Source: Diplonema papillatum (taxonomy: Eukaryota; Euglenozoa; Diplonemea; Diplonemida; Diplonemidae). Taken from it: DNA of 64,000 bases. Shown here in pieces: positions 45,793 through 57,158 of this stretch (positions are counted from its first letter, which is position 1; every line of letters starts with the position of its first letter). Position numbers and translations under genes: made by a program. Location of the stretch: the NCBI GenBank assembly GCA_030068145.1, contig JAPJBO010000410.1, positions 62,001 through 126,000 of the forward strand, in the 5' to 3' direction. Below the pieces are notes generated by a model. That model worked only from the letters and a program-made list of their open reading frames with translations, did not search any database and had not been told where the DNA came from.

Positions 45793-48623
45793 TATCCCAT
45801 GGTTCGCCGTTTTTTGGGGGGGTCGGGTCGCCGCCTTTCTCCAATGGATCCGGCCCAACTGCTCTGATGCACCGTTTGCATGGCTGACGCGCTGTCGAAT
45901 CGGATGGAATCTGAAAACGACCCAACCTTTCTCGACATGAACCTGATGTTGCGAGATCCTGTCTTGGCTCATCGTCCTGGAGTCCACCTTCATTGAAGGG
46001 GTCAGTTGCGAGAGTAAACGCTTGGTGGCTGCCTTCCTCGGGAGAGGCCGAGTTTGAAACAGGTCGATTTTACCTTGGATCCGTGTACGTCCCCCGGTTC
46101 ACATCCCCCAGACACGTGTCACGCATCACAGTACAGGGCGACTCACCGCCCCTGGCGAGCTCTCGGATCGTCAAATGCAGCTGTTGTATGGGCCCGCTTC
46201 TTGCTGATGCACGCCCTTTTTGGCAGTGTCGGGTTGCGTGGCGAGATCTGGCCTGTGCTCGAGACAATATGGCCCATCCGCTGCAACGAGCCGGGGGGTC
46301 TGGTTTATCCGGCCATCCGGCCAAAGTGGCTGATTCTTAACAAGACCCCCCCCCCCCATTGGCATATACGGGAACGAAAGTTTGTTGACCTTCGGGCGTC
46401 TTTTTCGGAGCCCCCCAGTCATTCGTTCTCCTTTATTTTCCGGTACCTGTTGGTCAGTGGGGTCCCATCCAGAAAACGAAGTTGTTGGTCAGTAAGAGGG
46501 TCCCATCCAGAAAACGAAGGGACGTTCCTGAGGATATCCTTGCCTCCGATATACACTTCCATGGTTCTAGTCGAGCTCGCTAATATATAACGTGTCGAAG
46601 AATGGGACACCCTACGGCCGAAGGTCGTCCCCGTACGAAGACTGTCAACCACTATGCAAAGCCAGAAAAAACGAATCAACCGGAGTATTGGTTGGATATG
46701 CGGGGATCGGTCTAGCTGTGACAGCAAGGCCACTCACCGCGTACGGCCAGTGTCCTCCTTCGAGGAAATGATAAATGTATGAAACACACCAGGACCAGCA
46801 GGCCCAGGATTCTGGGTATCATGGCGTGGTGGTCTCCATCAAGACGGGTGCCCTACAAAGGAAGCTCCTCATCAGATAAAAGCGGACCAGTCTAGCTGTG
46901 ATCGCAAGGCTATCCTCCACACATGCTGCCAGCCTCCTCTTTCGAGGAAATAGTAAACACAAGAAAACGCACCAGGAACAGCACGCCCAGTATTCTGGGT
47001 ATCATGCGTGGCTCGCTGCTGATATCCGTCGGCCGCCCTCGCATCGAGACCCTCTGGTGCTCTACGGACTTGCAAAGGATCGCTACCGTCGGATTACGGC
47101 GTTTTAAGCTTACCCGAAGCCGAAGATTCTCTCTCCGGAGGTTCTGTTCTGCCCCCGGGGGGTGCGGACGAACACGCGTGCGTTCTTGAAGATTGACGCA
47201 TCTTCCTTTCAGCAAGCTCGCGTTTGACCCTTAGCGTACAACATGCTGAATGGAAAACACGTCTCAAAAAAAAAGAAAAGAAAAAGAAAACGTCCCACTG
47301 CCTTCTGGCAGCATTGGAAAACAGCCAAAAAGGATAAAAACAAGTACTTATGCAATTTTGATTCCGTCCCCGATCGGATTGCCTTGCCCAACGCAATCCC
47401 ACTGGAGTTTGAAGAGGACGAGCCTTCATGGTACATGAAGGAGTCCCGCCAAAAAGAAAACGTATCCTACAGTCCGTGAAACGGCCCTCCCTTCCCATTC
47501 AACTACGTCACATTTCGAAGTGCATTTTCCTCCAATTGATGAAGAAAGAAACCACTCCCCAAATATACCGTCGCTAAGAAGGCACGACAAAGACGCTGAG
47601 AGTAAAACATACGAAAAAAAGTTAAAAAAAAAAAAAAAAAACGAGACCACCAGCACGCGTTCTTTCTTCGTTCTTTACATCATGCTTCGCACGACTCGAC
47701 CGAGCCGGTGCTTTTCGCGCGCCTCAGGCTCTGCGCTGCTTGCCCACGACACACGCTTGCGTGGCTCACGGCAGTTTCCGTTCCTGGATGGCGGCTAGCT
47801 AGACAGCCTCCCCGTGCGATCAAAAGCAGACCCGCTGTGTCGGTCTGCCGTGCATCCGCCTGTTCAGCCAGATTAAGACGGCCGCACGATGCAAGATGGA
47901 TCTCATTTTAAACCATTCCACCCATCCCCCCGCAGCATATTGGCACCCGGCCAGTTGGCGTTCGCGCATCACCATCCACGTGCCTCGCTGCCCCTTCCGG
48001 CGCGCGTCAGGAAAGAAAGTATGCAGAAAAGGAGACAGGTTGCATCCCGCGCTTGCTTGGTCCTTTGTTTCAGTGACTTTCTCCAGAAGGGCACCTTCTT
48101 GAAAGCGACACGCCGTGGAGACAGCCAGCTAGAGAGCTGGCCATATCGAGAAGACATTATGTCGAAGTTTGCTTGTGCAAGTGTGCAAGTGCACCGAATG
48201 CGCAGGGGGTGATGGGGTGTCGCGCATGTGACCATTGCACCTGCGGACAAAGAAAGTGTGCCGAAGAGCAGGGTTTAAGGGCTGCGGGCAAAGAGAAGAC
48301 GGAGAAGGCCTGGTGGGGGGTCTGACCCGATTCGTCGGGAAAGGTATTCAACGCACATGACGACCAGTCACCCGGAGGTCTTGTTCTTGGCTTACACCAC
48401 CGTGTCTTGTTTTCACTCAGGACTTTTTTCCCTGTTGTGTTTGTGCGTCTTGTCGTGTTGGGATAGACCCGCGTTCGTTCAACGCGTGTTCGGTCGTTAC
48501 AGAACACGTGGTTGGTAGTTGGGTTAGGCACTAGGGACCCCTTTTCCTTCCAAGCTGGCGCTTATGTAAATGCAGGAGTTTCAGGCGAACTCTCACACTT
48601 GAAAATAATCGGAGCCCTCGTTC

Positions 48624-48960
48624 TGCTTGTGGTATGGTCCTTTGACAGAGTGAGCCGGGCCTCTCACCCACCTTTAAAACACGGCTGTGCCACGCATGCT
48701 CTTGACGGACGCTAGCGTCCGGCATTGTACATGCGTGTTACAGTCGTTAGTGGCATTGACAAGGGGGTTCACCGGTCACTCGAGTGGGCCCTAGTTCTGC
48801 TTGTGGTATGGTCCTTTGACAGAGTGAGACGATGCCTCTCATCCCACCTTTAAAACACGGCTGTGCTACGCATGCTCTTGACGGACGCTAGCGTCTGGCA
48901 TTGTACGTGCGTGTTGCAGTCGTTGGGTGGTATTGACAAGGGGTTTCATCGGACACTCGG
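48624..48960 (+). repeat. Tandem direct repeat, two ~175-bp copies
   Basis: GTGGTATGGTCCTTTGACAG begins each unit (about 48629 and 48803); both contain CACCTTTAAAACACGGCTGT and GACGGACGCTAGCGTC. Diverged relatives lie at 11514-11700 and 12225-12260. Confidence 0.85.
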
Positions 48961-49331
48961 ATGAGCTTCGTTACTGCACTGCCGCAGGTTCCCCCCTGCC
49001 CTGGGAGGTCTGCTTGGCTGCCTTCGGGTTGCGTTTCCGCGTTGGTGTTGCTGTTTCGCTTTTGGACTCGTTCTTCGACTTCGCACGGTCCCAACGTCCT
49101 GGTCTGCCCTTGGTGCTCGTCTTGCCCTAGTTCTGCTTGTGGGGGACACGACGCCAGCGTTCGTACGCACCACGGCGTGCCGTTTCAAGGTCGAAATCTG
49201 AGAAGAATAAAGAGTCAAATCCAGGAAACGAAAAGGAAAGACACCTGCCAGCAGGTCAACTTCGGTTGACCGACGGCAAGAAAACTCGAAAGCAGGCCTC
49301 ACCGCCCCCCCGACGCTGAGAGAAGCACCAA

Positions 49332-52300
49332 ATGGCAGGAGGGCCGCAGCCCCCGGGGCTCCAACGGGCCCTGAAGCAGCGACTGGAGACGGAGGTGTTC
49401 CAAGCCCCGAGCGAGCAGTGCCGGCAGCTCGGCTCGGTGCTGGTGTGCGACGACTGGTCCCTCTCCCTGCTCGAGTCGGTTTTCAAGGTCAACGACCTCA
49501 CGAAGCACGGCGTGCCCCTCGTCGAGGACCTTCGCCTCGGCTGCGGCGTGAGAGGCGGGCGGCAGAGCCTGCCCAGGAACCCGGTAGTGTACCTATGCCG
49601 GTGCGATGCGAAGAACGTCGCGGCCATCCTCGCGGACTGGACGGAGAGCTCCGACGGGAATCCGAAGGACTGGGAGGCGCGGCCGTACGCGGAGGCCCAC
49701 GTGTTCTTCACGTCGCGGACCGAGACCTCGCTGACCGACCGGTTCAAGAACGCACGGCTGCTCCTCCGGCACTTGAAGAGCCTCAAAGCGCTCAACCTCG
49801 ACTTCCTGTGCCCTGAGCCGAACACGTTCTCCCTCCAGGTGGAGCACGACCTGCAGAAGTTCTTCGGCAAGCAGCGGGCCCCGGGGGAGCTTGACCAAAC
49901 GGTGACGTCGATCGCGCACCAGATTGTCGACGTGATCGCCACCATGGGCGACACGGTGACTGTCCGGCACCAGAAGGGGAGCAGCTGCACGATTGCGTAC
50001 CAAGTCGCGAAGAAGGTGGTCGACGTCCAGCAGAAGCGCCTGGGCAAGAAGCAGGGCGAGGCGACCCTGCTCATCCTCGACCGGTCCGTCGACGCTGCGG
50101 CGCCGCTGCTGCACGAGCTCACGTACCAGGCCATGCTGCTCGACATCCTGCCCAACGACCCCGCGCCGGAGGGCATCAAGGTGAAAAAAGAGGTCATCCC
50201 CGGCCGGGCCCGGGTGACGGTCGACGGGAAGGCGGTGCAGATCGACGAGACCGACGACCTCTGGTGCCGATTCCGCCACCAGCACATCGCCGACAACGCG
50301 CCCGTCGTGGCGAAGGAGTTCAAAGACCTTGTGGCGAACTCGAAGGCGCTGTCCCTGCCGAAGAGCAACACGGGCGAGGTCGTGTCGACGGACGACGTGA
50401 AGAAGGCGCTGCAAGAAGTTCCGCAGGTAAAAGCGAAGCTCAGCCGGTACGGGCTGCACGTCGACCTGCACGCGGTCTTGATGAAGCAGAAGTCGTTGGG
50501 CCTCGACTCGGCTTGCGCGCTGGAGCAGGACCTCGTCACGCACGAAACGAAAGACGGAGCAAAGGTGCGCGTCTGGATTTGTCCTCCCTCTCCCCCCCCC
50601 AGTGGTGTCGGTCGCAGGAGTCTTTTTTTGGCTGGCACTGGCTGGCACAACGTGAGTAAAAGAGTGAAAGAGTACGTAACAGTTGAGAAGAGAAAAGAAC
50701 GGTAAACGAGCGGCCATAGCGCAAACTATCGAACCGACGGATACCACCGGCAAAAAGAAGTTTCTTGCGTTTCCTGATTCCACAAAACCAGCACCATGCA
50801 CAGGAGAAACACAATGAAACCAAGTTGTGCTCGCACCGGAACAGGGCTGATCTAAGTGGGCAGCAAGCTTTAGAGGAAGGTCCGTACTGAAACTTCTAGA
50901 GCAGGGAACTTGGCAACCACTCAAGCAAACCAAGCAAAGACCAATGTCTCGCCACAAACACAGATCGACAAGGACGAGGTCAAAAAACAGTTCGAAGCGT
51001 TCCTCGAGACGTCGGGAACCGGCAGCTTTCAGAACAAAGTCCGACTGCTGCTGCTGTACATAATCTCGCAGGTGTGCTGTGTGCGCGGTGAAACACGCAA
51101 ACGCTTTGCCATGGTGGAAAAGTGGGAGCATCACTCGTTCGTCGGTGATTGCACGCGCACGAACAGAGTTGTGCCGCTCCTCATTTGTGTGCCCCCCAAG
51201 AAAGCACGTAAGCCAGGCACCGCTGATTAGAAAGCTCGCGAGAGAAAGCGAAGATCATACTCTTTTTTCATGTTCTTCTGTCAACTCCACTATACCGTGG
51301 GGAGATATGAGCCTTCTGAACAAGTTTGCACATCAAAGAAAAGAGACGGAAACGTGAATCGGCGCTGCCTCCGAACACAACTGGCGATCTGCACAAACCG
51401 GTACAAAGTGTTACCCCTAATCGTAACCACGCAGGGTGCACTGTCGCCGGATCGCCAGACAAAGTGGGTGTCGAGGATCGGGACCGGTGGTTGGAACAGC
51501 GCGACCGGCTGGGAGAAAGGAGGGCCGACAATGCTGAATCTGCTGGTCACCAACCTCGCTCAGCTGGACGTCGTGACAGTGAAGAAGAAGTGGTGTGCCC
51601 TTATTTCCGTATCTATCAGCACGTGAACAAGGGCGTCACGTGGCGCGAAATAGGCATTGGTAAGCCCCCGGGCCTCGGCGAGGAACAATGTGAGGCAGCA
51701 GTTGTTGGCAGAGGTTCCTTGTTGTTAACGGCCAACTCGGGAAGCCTTTTACCTCTGCTCTGTCTGCGCCCCACCTAGAGCCGAAACCCAGCAACAACAC
51801 TGGAGGAAGGAGAGTTTTTTTGCCATTTCTTCTTTGGTACTACCATTCATAAACAATCTTGCGGGGTCCCGAGCCCCGCCGGAACTCCTGGAAAAGTCCA
51901 AAGGTTGCTAGCCTCTGGACAATACCCCGTGTTAAAATACGTGTCTATCCAGTGGTGCAGAAACAACCTGGGCTCTTCTGCCGCGCGGACAAAGTACAAC
52001 ATAGAACTTGCAAGGAACAGCCGAGAGCTTTTCAATCGGTAGCAACGGCGGGCGGTGTTGCATTGCATGCCCTCAGCGCGCTAGCATTCTATTGTACAGG
52101 ACTTTCTTTGCGGGGATGAATTCCCGAAGTGTGCGTGTCTAGTGGTACAGAAACACACCATCTGCAAAGTTTCATCTTGTTCCCCTTCGCTGCAGGTACC
52201 AAACGAAGCAGAAGAAGAAGAAGTCAACGGTAGACCAGTACGGGTATGACTGGTCTCGGTACGTGCCTTCGGTGAAGAGCTTTGCCGAGCACTTGGCTCA

Positions 52301-52685
52301 GGGCGACCTCGCCGAGGCGGAGTGCCCTCACACTGTAGGCGAAGAGGCCGTCGGCGCGATAGCACCGTCGTCGTCATCCGCCGGGCGAAGTCAAAGGCCC
52401 AGGGGCGACGGGTACGCGCAGCGATCGTGGGGCACCAGCCTTCGGTCAGGGGAGCAAACGGCTGCAGCCGGGGCGTCCGCAGCTTCGTACCCCGCGCTTC
52501 CTTGGACTCTCAATAAGGTCAAGTCGGGCAGTCAACGATACTACGTTTTCATCGTCGGTGGCGCGACGTTCTCCGAAACCCGAAGCATCGCGGAGCTCAT
52601 CGCCGAGAAGGAAGTCGAAATCATCCTCGGGTCCACTTCCTTCATAACGTCGAACGAGTATCTCCAGAACTTGTCTGAGCTCTGA
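49332..52685 (+). CDS. SEC1: Sec1/Munc18 (SM) syntaxin-binding protein
   Basis: Exons 49332-50564, 50964-51071, 51435-51592 and 52196-52685, phases 0, 0, 2, encode about 662 residues, normal for SM proteins. Diagnostic segments in order: GVPLVEDLRL (domain 1), PEPNTFSL, ILDRSVDAAAPLLHELTYQAM (central SM signature, Sec1/Munc18 type rather than Vps45 or Sly1), DDLWCRFRHQHIAD, KVRLLLLYIISQ split at an intron, YDWSRYVPSVK, and YYVFIVGGATFSETR...EIILGSTSFIT at the end. A Ser/Gly/Ala-rich loop (roughly residues 515-575) sits before the last block. SM proteins bind syntaxin and promote SNARE fusion at the plasma membrane. The exon 2 start is the least certain junction (50964 chosen for phase and CACAG). 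Antisense ORFs over exon 1 are shadows. Confidence 0.88.
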
Positions 52686-52699
52686 CGACCGCGCAGCTC

Positions 52700-52995
52700 A
52701 CTACGCACGGCTCTCTCGTCGTCGTCAGCCCAGCGCCCCAGTGTTAGTGCACGGCAGAGGACCGAAGCATGTCTGAGCTCATCGCTGAGAAGCGCTTCCT
52801 TCATGCCTTCAAACGAATTGCTCCAAAATCTGTCTAGACTCAGCGAATGCGGTCGCTCGTCTGGCGTTCGTACTGAAACGTCTGTAACACCTGCACCACA
52901 GGAGGATGAAGCATTGCTCAGTCTTTACTGAGAAAGAAGTTGGGATTCATCCTCGAGCCCACCTTCATTCATATCTTCGAACTCGTGCCCCCAAA
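52700..52995 (+). pseudogene. Two degenerate copies of the SEC1 3'-terminal coding segment
   Basis: 52757-52850 (GAAGCATGTCTGAGCTCATC, then GAGAAG, CTTCCTTCAT, CTCCAAAATCTGTCTA) and 52908-52995 (GAAGCATTGCT, GAGAAAGAAGT, ATCATCCTCG-like, TATCTTCGAACTCG) both resemble 52582-52682 of the last exon. They follow the stop codon in tandem and carry stops and deletions. Confidence 0.6.
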
Positions 52996-54896
52996 TTTTG
53001 TTCGTCAATCAATAAAAAAGCCTTACAGAATGGGGTTCCGATTTGGCAATACCACCTGTCGCTCGCTTTCGTGCCTCGTCGCACACGGTGTTCCAGTCGA
53101 AGGGACCCAACACTTGAAAGAGACCGACCAGATGCGACGAAGCTGTTCCCCTTCCAGGCAACTCTACCGAAAGACAACGTCCAAGATTACCATGAAAAAG
53201 AAAGGCACCCCATACTGCCGTTCAAAGACATGAAAAATGCTCCGTACAAAGAATACTGTCGACGATAAAGTCAAAGTGCAACACATTAGAAGAGGCAGAA
53301 TTCTGCCCAAACGCTCAACGAAGATCTTCGCCCACCGTTTGATAATTTGCAGCGGTGCCCGTAGTGCGTCATGCGTGGGCGGGGGGTAAAGCTGTACGGC
53401 GGAAGAAGTCGAAGTCAAACATGCAGGTGTAGCACCCGCTCTTTGGGTGTACAACCATACGCGCGATTTTGTTGTTGCCCCCCCGCTTTTCCAGTGTGAC
53501 TCGGGCACCCTCTTTACCTTCAGCTTCTGGGGCCGAACTCTGCCTATCGCACAGTGGACCAAGTCCCGACTGCATACTCTCTTATTGGCCAGCTGTCGCA
53601 AGTGCCTATCGCACAGTGGACCAAGAACGTACCCATGCTTGGCAGCTTCTTTTTTCTTGAATGCCCGGCTGTTTCGCCGTGTAGAGCATATATCAGGGCC
53701 TCTTTCTTGCGATTGTCGTCCCTGCGAGACCCCCCACCAATGCACCCTAACCCCTGTTCTAGAATCTCGTTTCTGTTGACGCAAGCAGTGTCCTTTACAG
53801 TGTTCCTCGCAGACAACGCCTTCCTGTCCGAAGAATGTCGGCCGCCTCATAGCCCCGTAGGATTACTTCTCTCCGTGTCCCATCCATTGGTGCTGCACAG
53901 GTCCTCTGTGCTCGTGTGGAGTGTACTTTTGCAACGCAAAAAGAAGACCAAACACCGCTTTCTAGTGGGCTGCAGGCACAAGTCGGGCGTCCCGATTTTC
54001 TTGCAGCCGCGGTTGACGACAACTGCCACAAAAGTCTTCCGAATTCGGTCCGCATATGCGCCGGCTTGAGCTCTCGATCAAGGTTCCGCGGTGTGCGGCT
54101 CGGACAAAGTTCCGCCTCAGCAAAAGATTTCTCTTGACTCGCAGCGGGTGGTCCTGGCCACCGCCCACGTACCCCAGGTTTCCCGTTTGCCGAAGTCGTA
54201 CACGGCGGGGCCCAGCCTCAGAGGCTGGAACTAACAAAGCGGGTGTCACACCCGCTTTTCGGGTGTGACTCGGGCACACCCTCTTTAACTCCAGCTTCTG
54301 AGGCAGGACCTCACCGTGTAGTGCTCCTGAGTCTGCTCGGGGGATTCCCCGGACCCCGGAAAACCCCCCGCCCCCTCCGTAGGGGGGTTAACGGACCGTA
54401 TCACGAGAGCAGCGGGCCACCACAACGTGCTATTCCGAGCACGATCCTATAATCCCACCCCTCCCTCAGTCTATCAGCCGGGGGGTGGCTCGGCTCACTA
54501 ATAGGGCGCAAGCCATCGGCATTTGTTCCTGCCACACGTGTGTACACACCGCCTGTCGTTGCTACGGATTGGCGGTGTATACACAGGCTTAGGAGAAGAC
54601 GCTTGTTCTTGGCAACACGCTCAGCGCCCGTACCGGTTCGAGGCGAGAACGAGGCATTCACTTACAAAACACCTACTGCGGCACCATACTGAGGAGGGCC
54701 TACCCTAAGTAAGGCATGTGGACAAAGGCCGAAACCACCAATGACCAACAGTCAAGGTACCCACCTGTTACCTCGTGTAACCACCACTCTTACGACACTC
54801 AGAGCACGAAGAATATCTTCCCTTAGCGACGAAGGTCACCCGGAGACTTTAAAACCCCGGAGTTTCAAGCGAACTTTCACTCTAAAAAAGAGAAAA
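52996..54896. other. Intergenic with small repeats
   Basis: A 65-bp direct repeat of TGCCTATCGCACAGTGGACC lies at 53540 and 53605. TGTGACTCGGGCAC and CAGCTTCTG.GGC occur at 53494-53535 and again in the hairpin at 54215-54304. No supported gene. Confidence 0.5.
54215..54304. repeat. Hairpin element with GCCTCAGANGCTGGA ends
   Basis: GCCTCAGAGGCTGGAACTAA at 54215 and its diverged complement ending at 54304 flank an inner inverted pair (AAGCGGGTGT / ACACCCGCTT). One arm matches 53494-53535. Confidence 0.6.
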
Positions 54897-54982
54897 GCGA
54901 CTGGTGTGGTCGGTATAGCCAGGGGGAACTACGGGGGAACTACGGGGAACTGACCTTGGGGTGTCTTTTTTTTTGAGACAAA

Positions 54983-56775
54983 ACCATATCGGAAGCACTT
55001 AAGTGGGGAAAATATTTATCGGAACGTTTCCGATAAATATTTTTTTGTTTCCGATAAATATTTTTTGTTTCCGATAAATATTTTTTTTGTTTCCGATAAA
55101 TATTTTTTTGTTTCCGATAAATATTTTTTGTTTCCGATAAATATTTTTCTGTTTCCGATAAATATTTTTTTGTTTCCGATAAATATTTTTTTGTTTCCGA
55201 TAAATATTTTTTTGTTTCCGATAAATATTTTTTTGTTTCCGATAAATATTTTTTGTTTCCGATAAATATTTTTTGTTTCCGATAAATATTTTTGATACGG
55301 GTTCCTGGGGACTAGTCCCCAGTGCGAAATGTGCCCAAGGGGAGTCCCATTGGGCAAGCAATTTCATTGGATTTTGCGAGGACCCTAAGTAATCCGGAGC
55401 CAGTGTGATAGACCTCTGTGATGTGGGCCGCTTCACTGCTCGTCTGCATGTGGACTGCTCTGTACCTGTGCCTTCTCCGCGCTTGCAGCTTTTCAAGCCG
55501 GCCACGCCTGCTTTCCCTTTTCTGTCTTTCGACCTCGGTGATCCCTCGCGGGCGTCCTGCTGTGCCATCTGAATCTCCTCGCCTTCCTTCCTGGTTTGCT
55601 TGGCACCCTCTGCTCGCGCAGCTTGCGGCGCGGGTCTCTTCAGAGCCGGTCGTCTTCGTGTGCGCTGTTCTGTCATCGCTTGCCTGTGTTGCTGATTTCT
55701 GCAACAAAGGCAGTTTTGGCCCGTGAAATGGGCTAGTCTTTATTGTGTGAGTGCTTTTGTCTCCAGGATTGAAATGAGGCTGACGCGGAAAATCCTACCG
55801 TCCGACATGGCACAAGTCAAGGGAAACAAATATTTTACGGGAACTAGTATGCACGGCAGCCCCGATACTACTAAGCCCCGTTGGCATACTTACACTCCAT
55901 GGCTGCCTCGATGGCACCAAATCCGTAGTCGTGGTTAGACATTTTCAGGTAGGAGGATGTTACCTGGTCAGGACCGCATGCAGTTTTGTCGTATTGGGGC
56001 CGCGTAGGACCCGGATGAAGTCGTTGCGAATACACACAACAGATCAACGAAGGGTAGAACTGGGGAACATGCAGATCAGACGGAAGTAGAATGTGCAAAC
56101 TTATCCTTTTCTTGACTTGCCGTTCTGAAAGCTGTTGAGGGGCCCCTACGTAGGTTCTCGCATGATTCGTTCGCCTTTGTAACACTATCCGTTTGTAGTA
56201 AGCTTTGCAGTTGTGTTCTTGCAATATCTAGCCGAATGGTGGGTGGCGGATTTCCGCGCTCGTGCGCAAGACGCAGTTTTACTGCAACTGCAGTGTAAGC
56301 CGAACCCGGTTCGTGACCTTTGTCGCGGTGGTACAAAGTCTTCAGCTTTCAGATCCGGATACTGCTCAATGCAACCAGATAGTTAGATGTCACTTGATGG
56401 ATACCCGTGTGCTGCATTCGAAAAGGTTTGCGTATCTGGTGTTGAAAATTGAACAGCCTTTGCTGGGGAGGCTTTCGACCCGAAACTAGATAGAAAAACG
56501 ATCGTATTTGGCTTCGTCGCGGTCGTCCACGGGACGAAGTAGGTGAACCTACTGTCAAAGTGATCAATACTTATCGGAAACAGAAAAATATTTATCGGAA
56601 ACAAAAAAATATTTATCGGAAACAAAAAATATTTATCGGAAACAAAAAAATATTTATCGGAAACAAAAAAAATATTTATCGGAAACAAAAAAAATATTTA
56701 TCGGAAACAAAAAAAATATTTATCGGAAACAGTTTCCGATAAATATTTTCCCGACTTAAGTGCTTCCCTTATGGT
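54983..56775. mobile_element. Foldback element with GTTTCCGATAAATATT arrays
   Basis: AAAACCATA..GGAAGCACTT and AAGT.GGGAAAATATTTATC occur at 54983-55027 and inverted at 56728-56775. The left arm then has about 12 units of GTTTCCGATAAATATTTTTT (55028-55292); the right arm has about 8 inverted units (56568-56735). The 1.3 kb between them holds a GGGGACTAGTCCCC fragment (55303) and the dispersed repeat, but no transposase. Confidence 0.75.
56130..56440 (-). repeat. Dispersed ~315-bp repeat, copy 2 (inverted)
   Basis: Reverse-complement partner of 29490-29815. It is located between the arms of the foldback element, so it has either been captured by that element or inserted into it. Confidence 0.85.
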
Positions 56776-57158
56776 TTTCTCCGTTTTTTTTTTTTTTTTT
56801 TTGTAGGAAAAGAAACTTGTTTCTTTGAAGACTAATAATAATCCGAACGACAGGTTTGCCGCTCCCAATCCGTCCAGAGGAACAAAGTAGCTTGCACCAC
56901 TTCATGTGGTCAGCAGCAAGATTAACAGCTTTCTGGCTTCACCTTTTGCTCCAACTATACTGCGCGCGGCAAGCAGAGCAGGAGCGGAGGACGAGAGTGA
57001 CAGACACAAGCATAGGAGTGAGGATTTTATTATTTTTTTTGTCGTATAAGATCGAAGATCTTAGAAGATTAATACTATTCCGACGAGAACTAACACTTGT
57101 ACAAAGGTTATTACCCCGTCGCTCTCGAGAAGAACACCGTAATTTTACCCCTCGCTTG

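Larger units (their letters stand above)
45559..49331. other. Intergenic with MITE and tandem duplications
   Basis: Holds the TA-flanked MITE 45637-45792, a duplication 46705-46840 / 46890-47020 (TCTAGCTGTGA.CGCAAGGC, ATTCTGGGTATCATG), a short tandem GGTCCCATCCAGAAAACGAA at 46467-46520, and the 48624-48960 tandem repeat. A 78-codon ORF at 47243-47479 (Lys-rich start) and neighbours have no support beyond openness. Confidence 0.5.

Noticed and set aside
49256..51134. 464- and 513-codon minus-strand ORFs opposite SEC1
   Set aside because: They overlap each other in different frames, run through introns and lack motifs, so they are antisense shadows.
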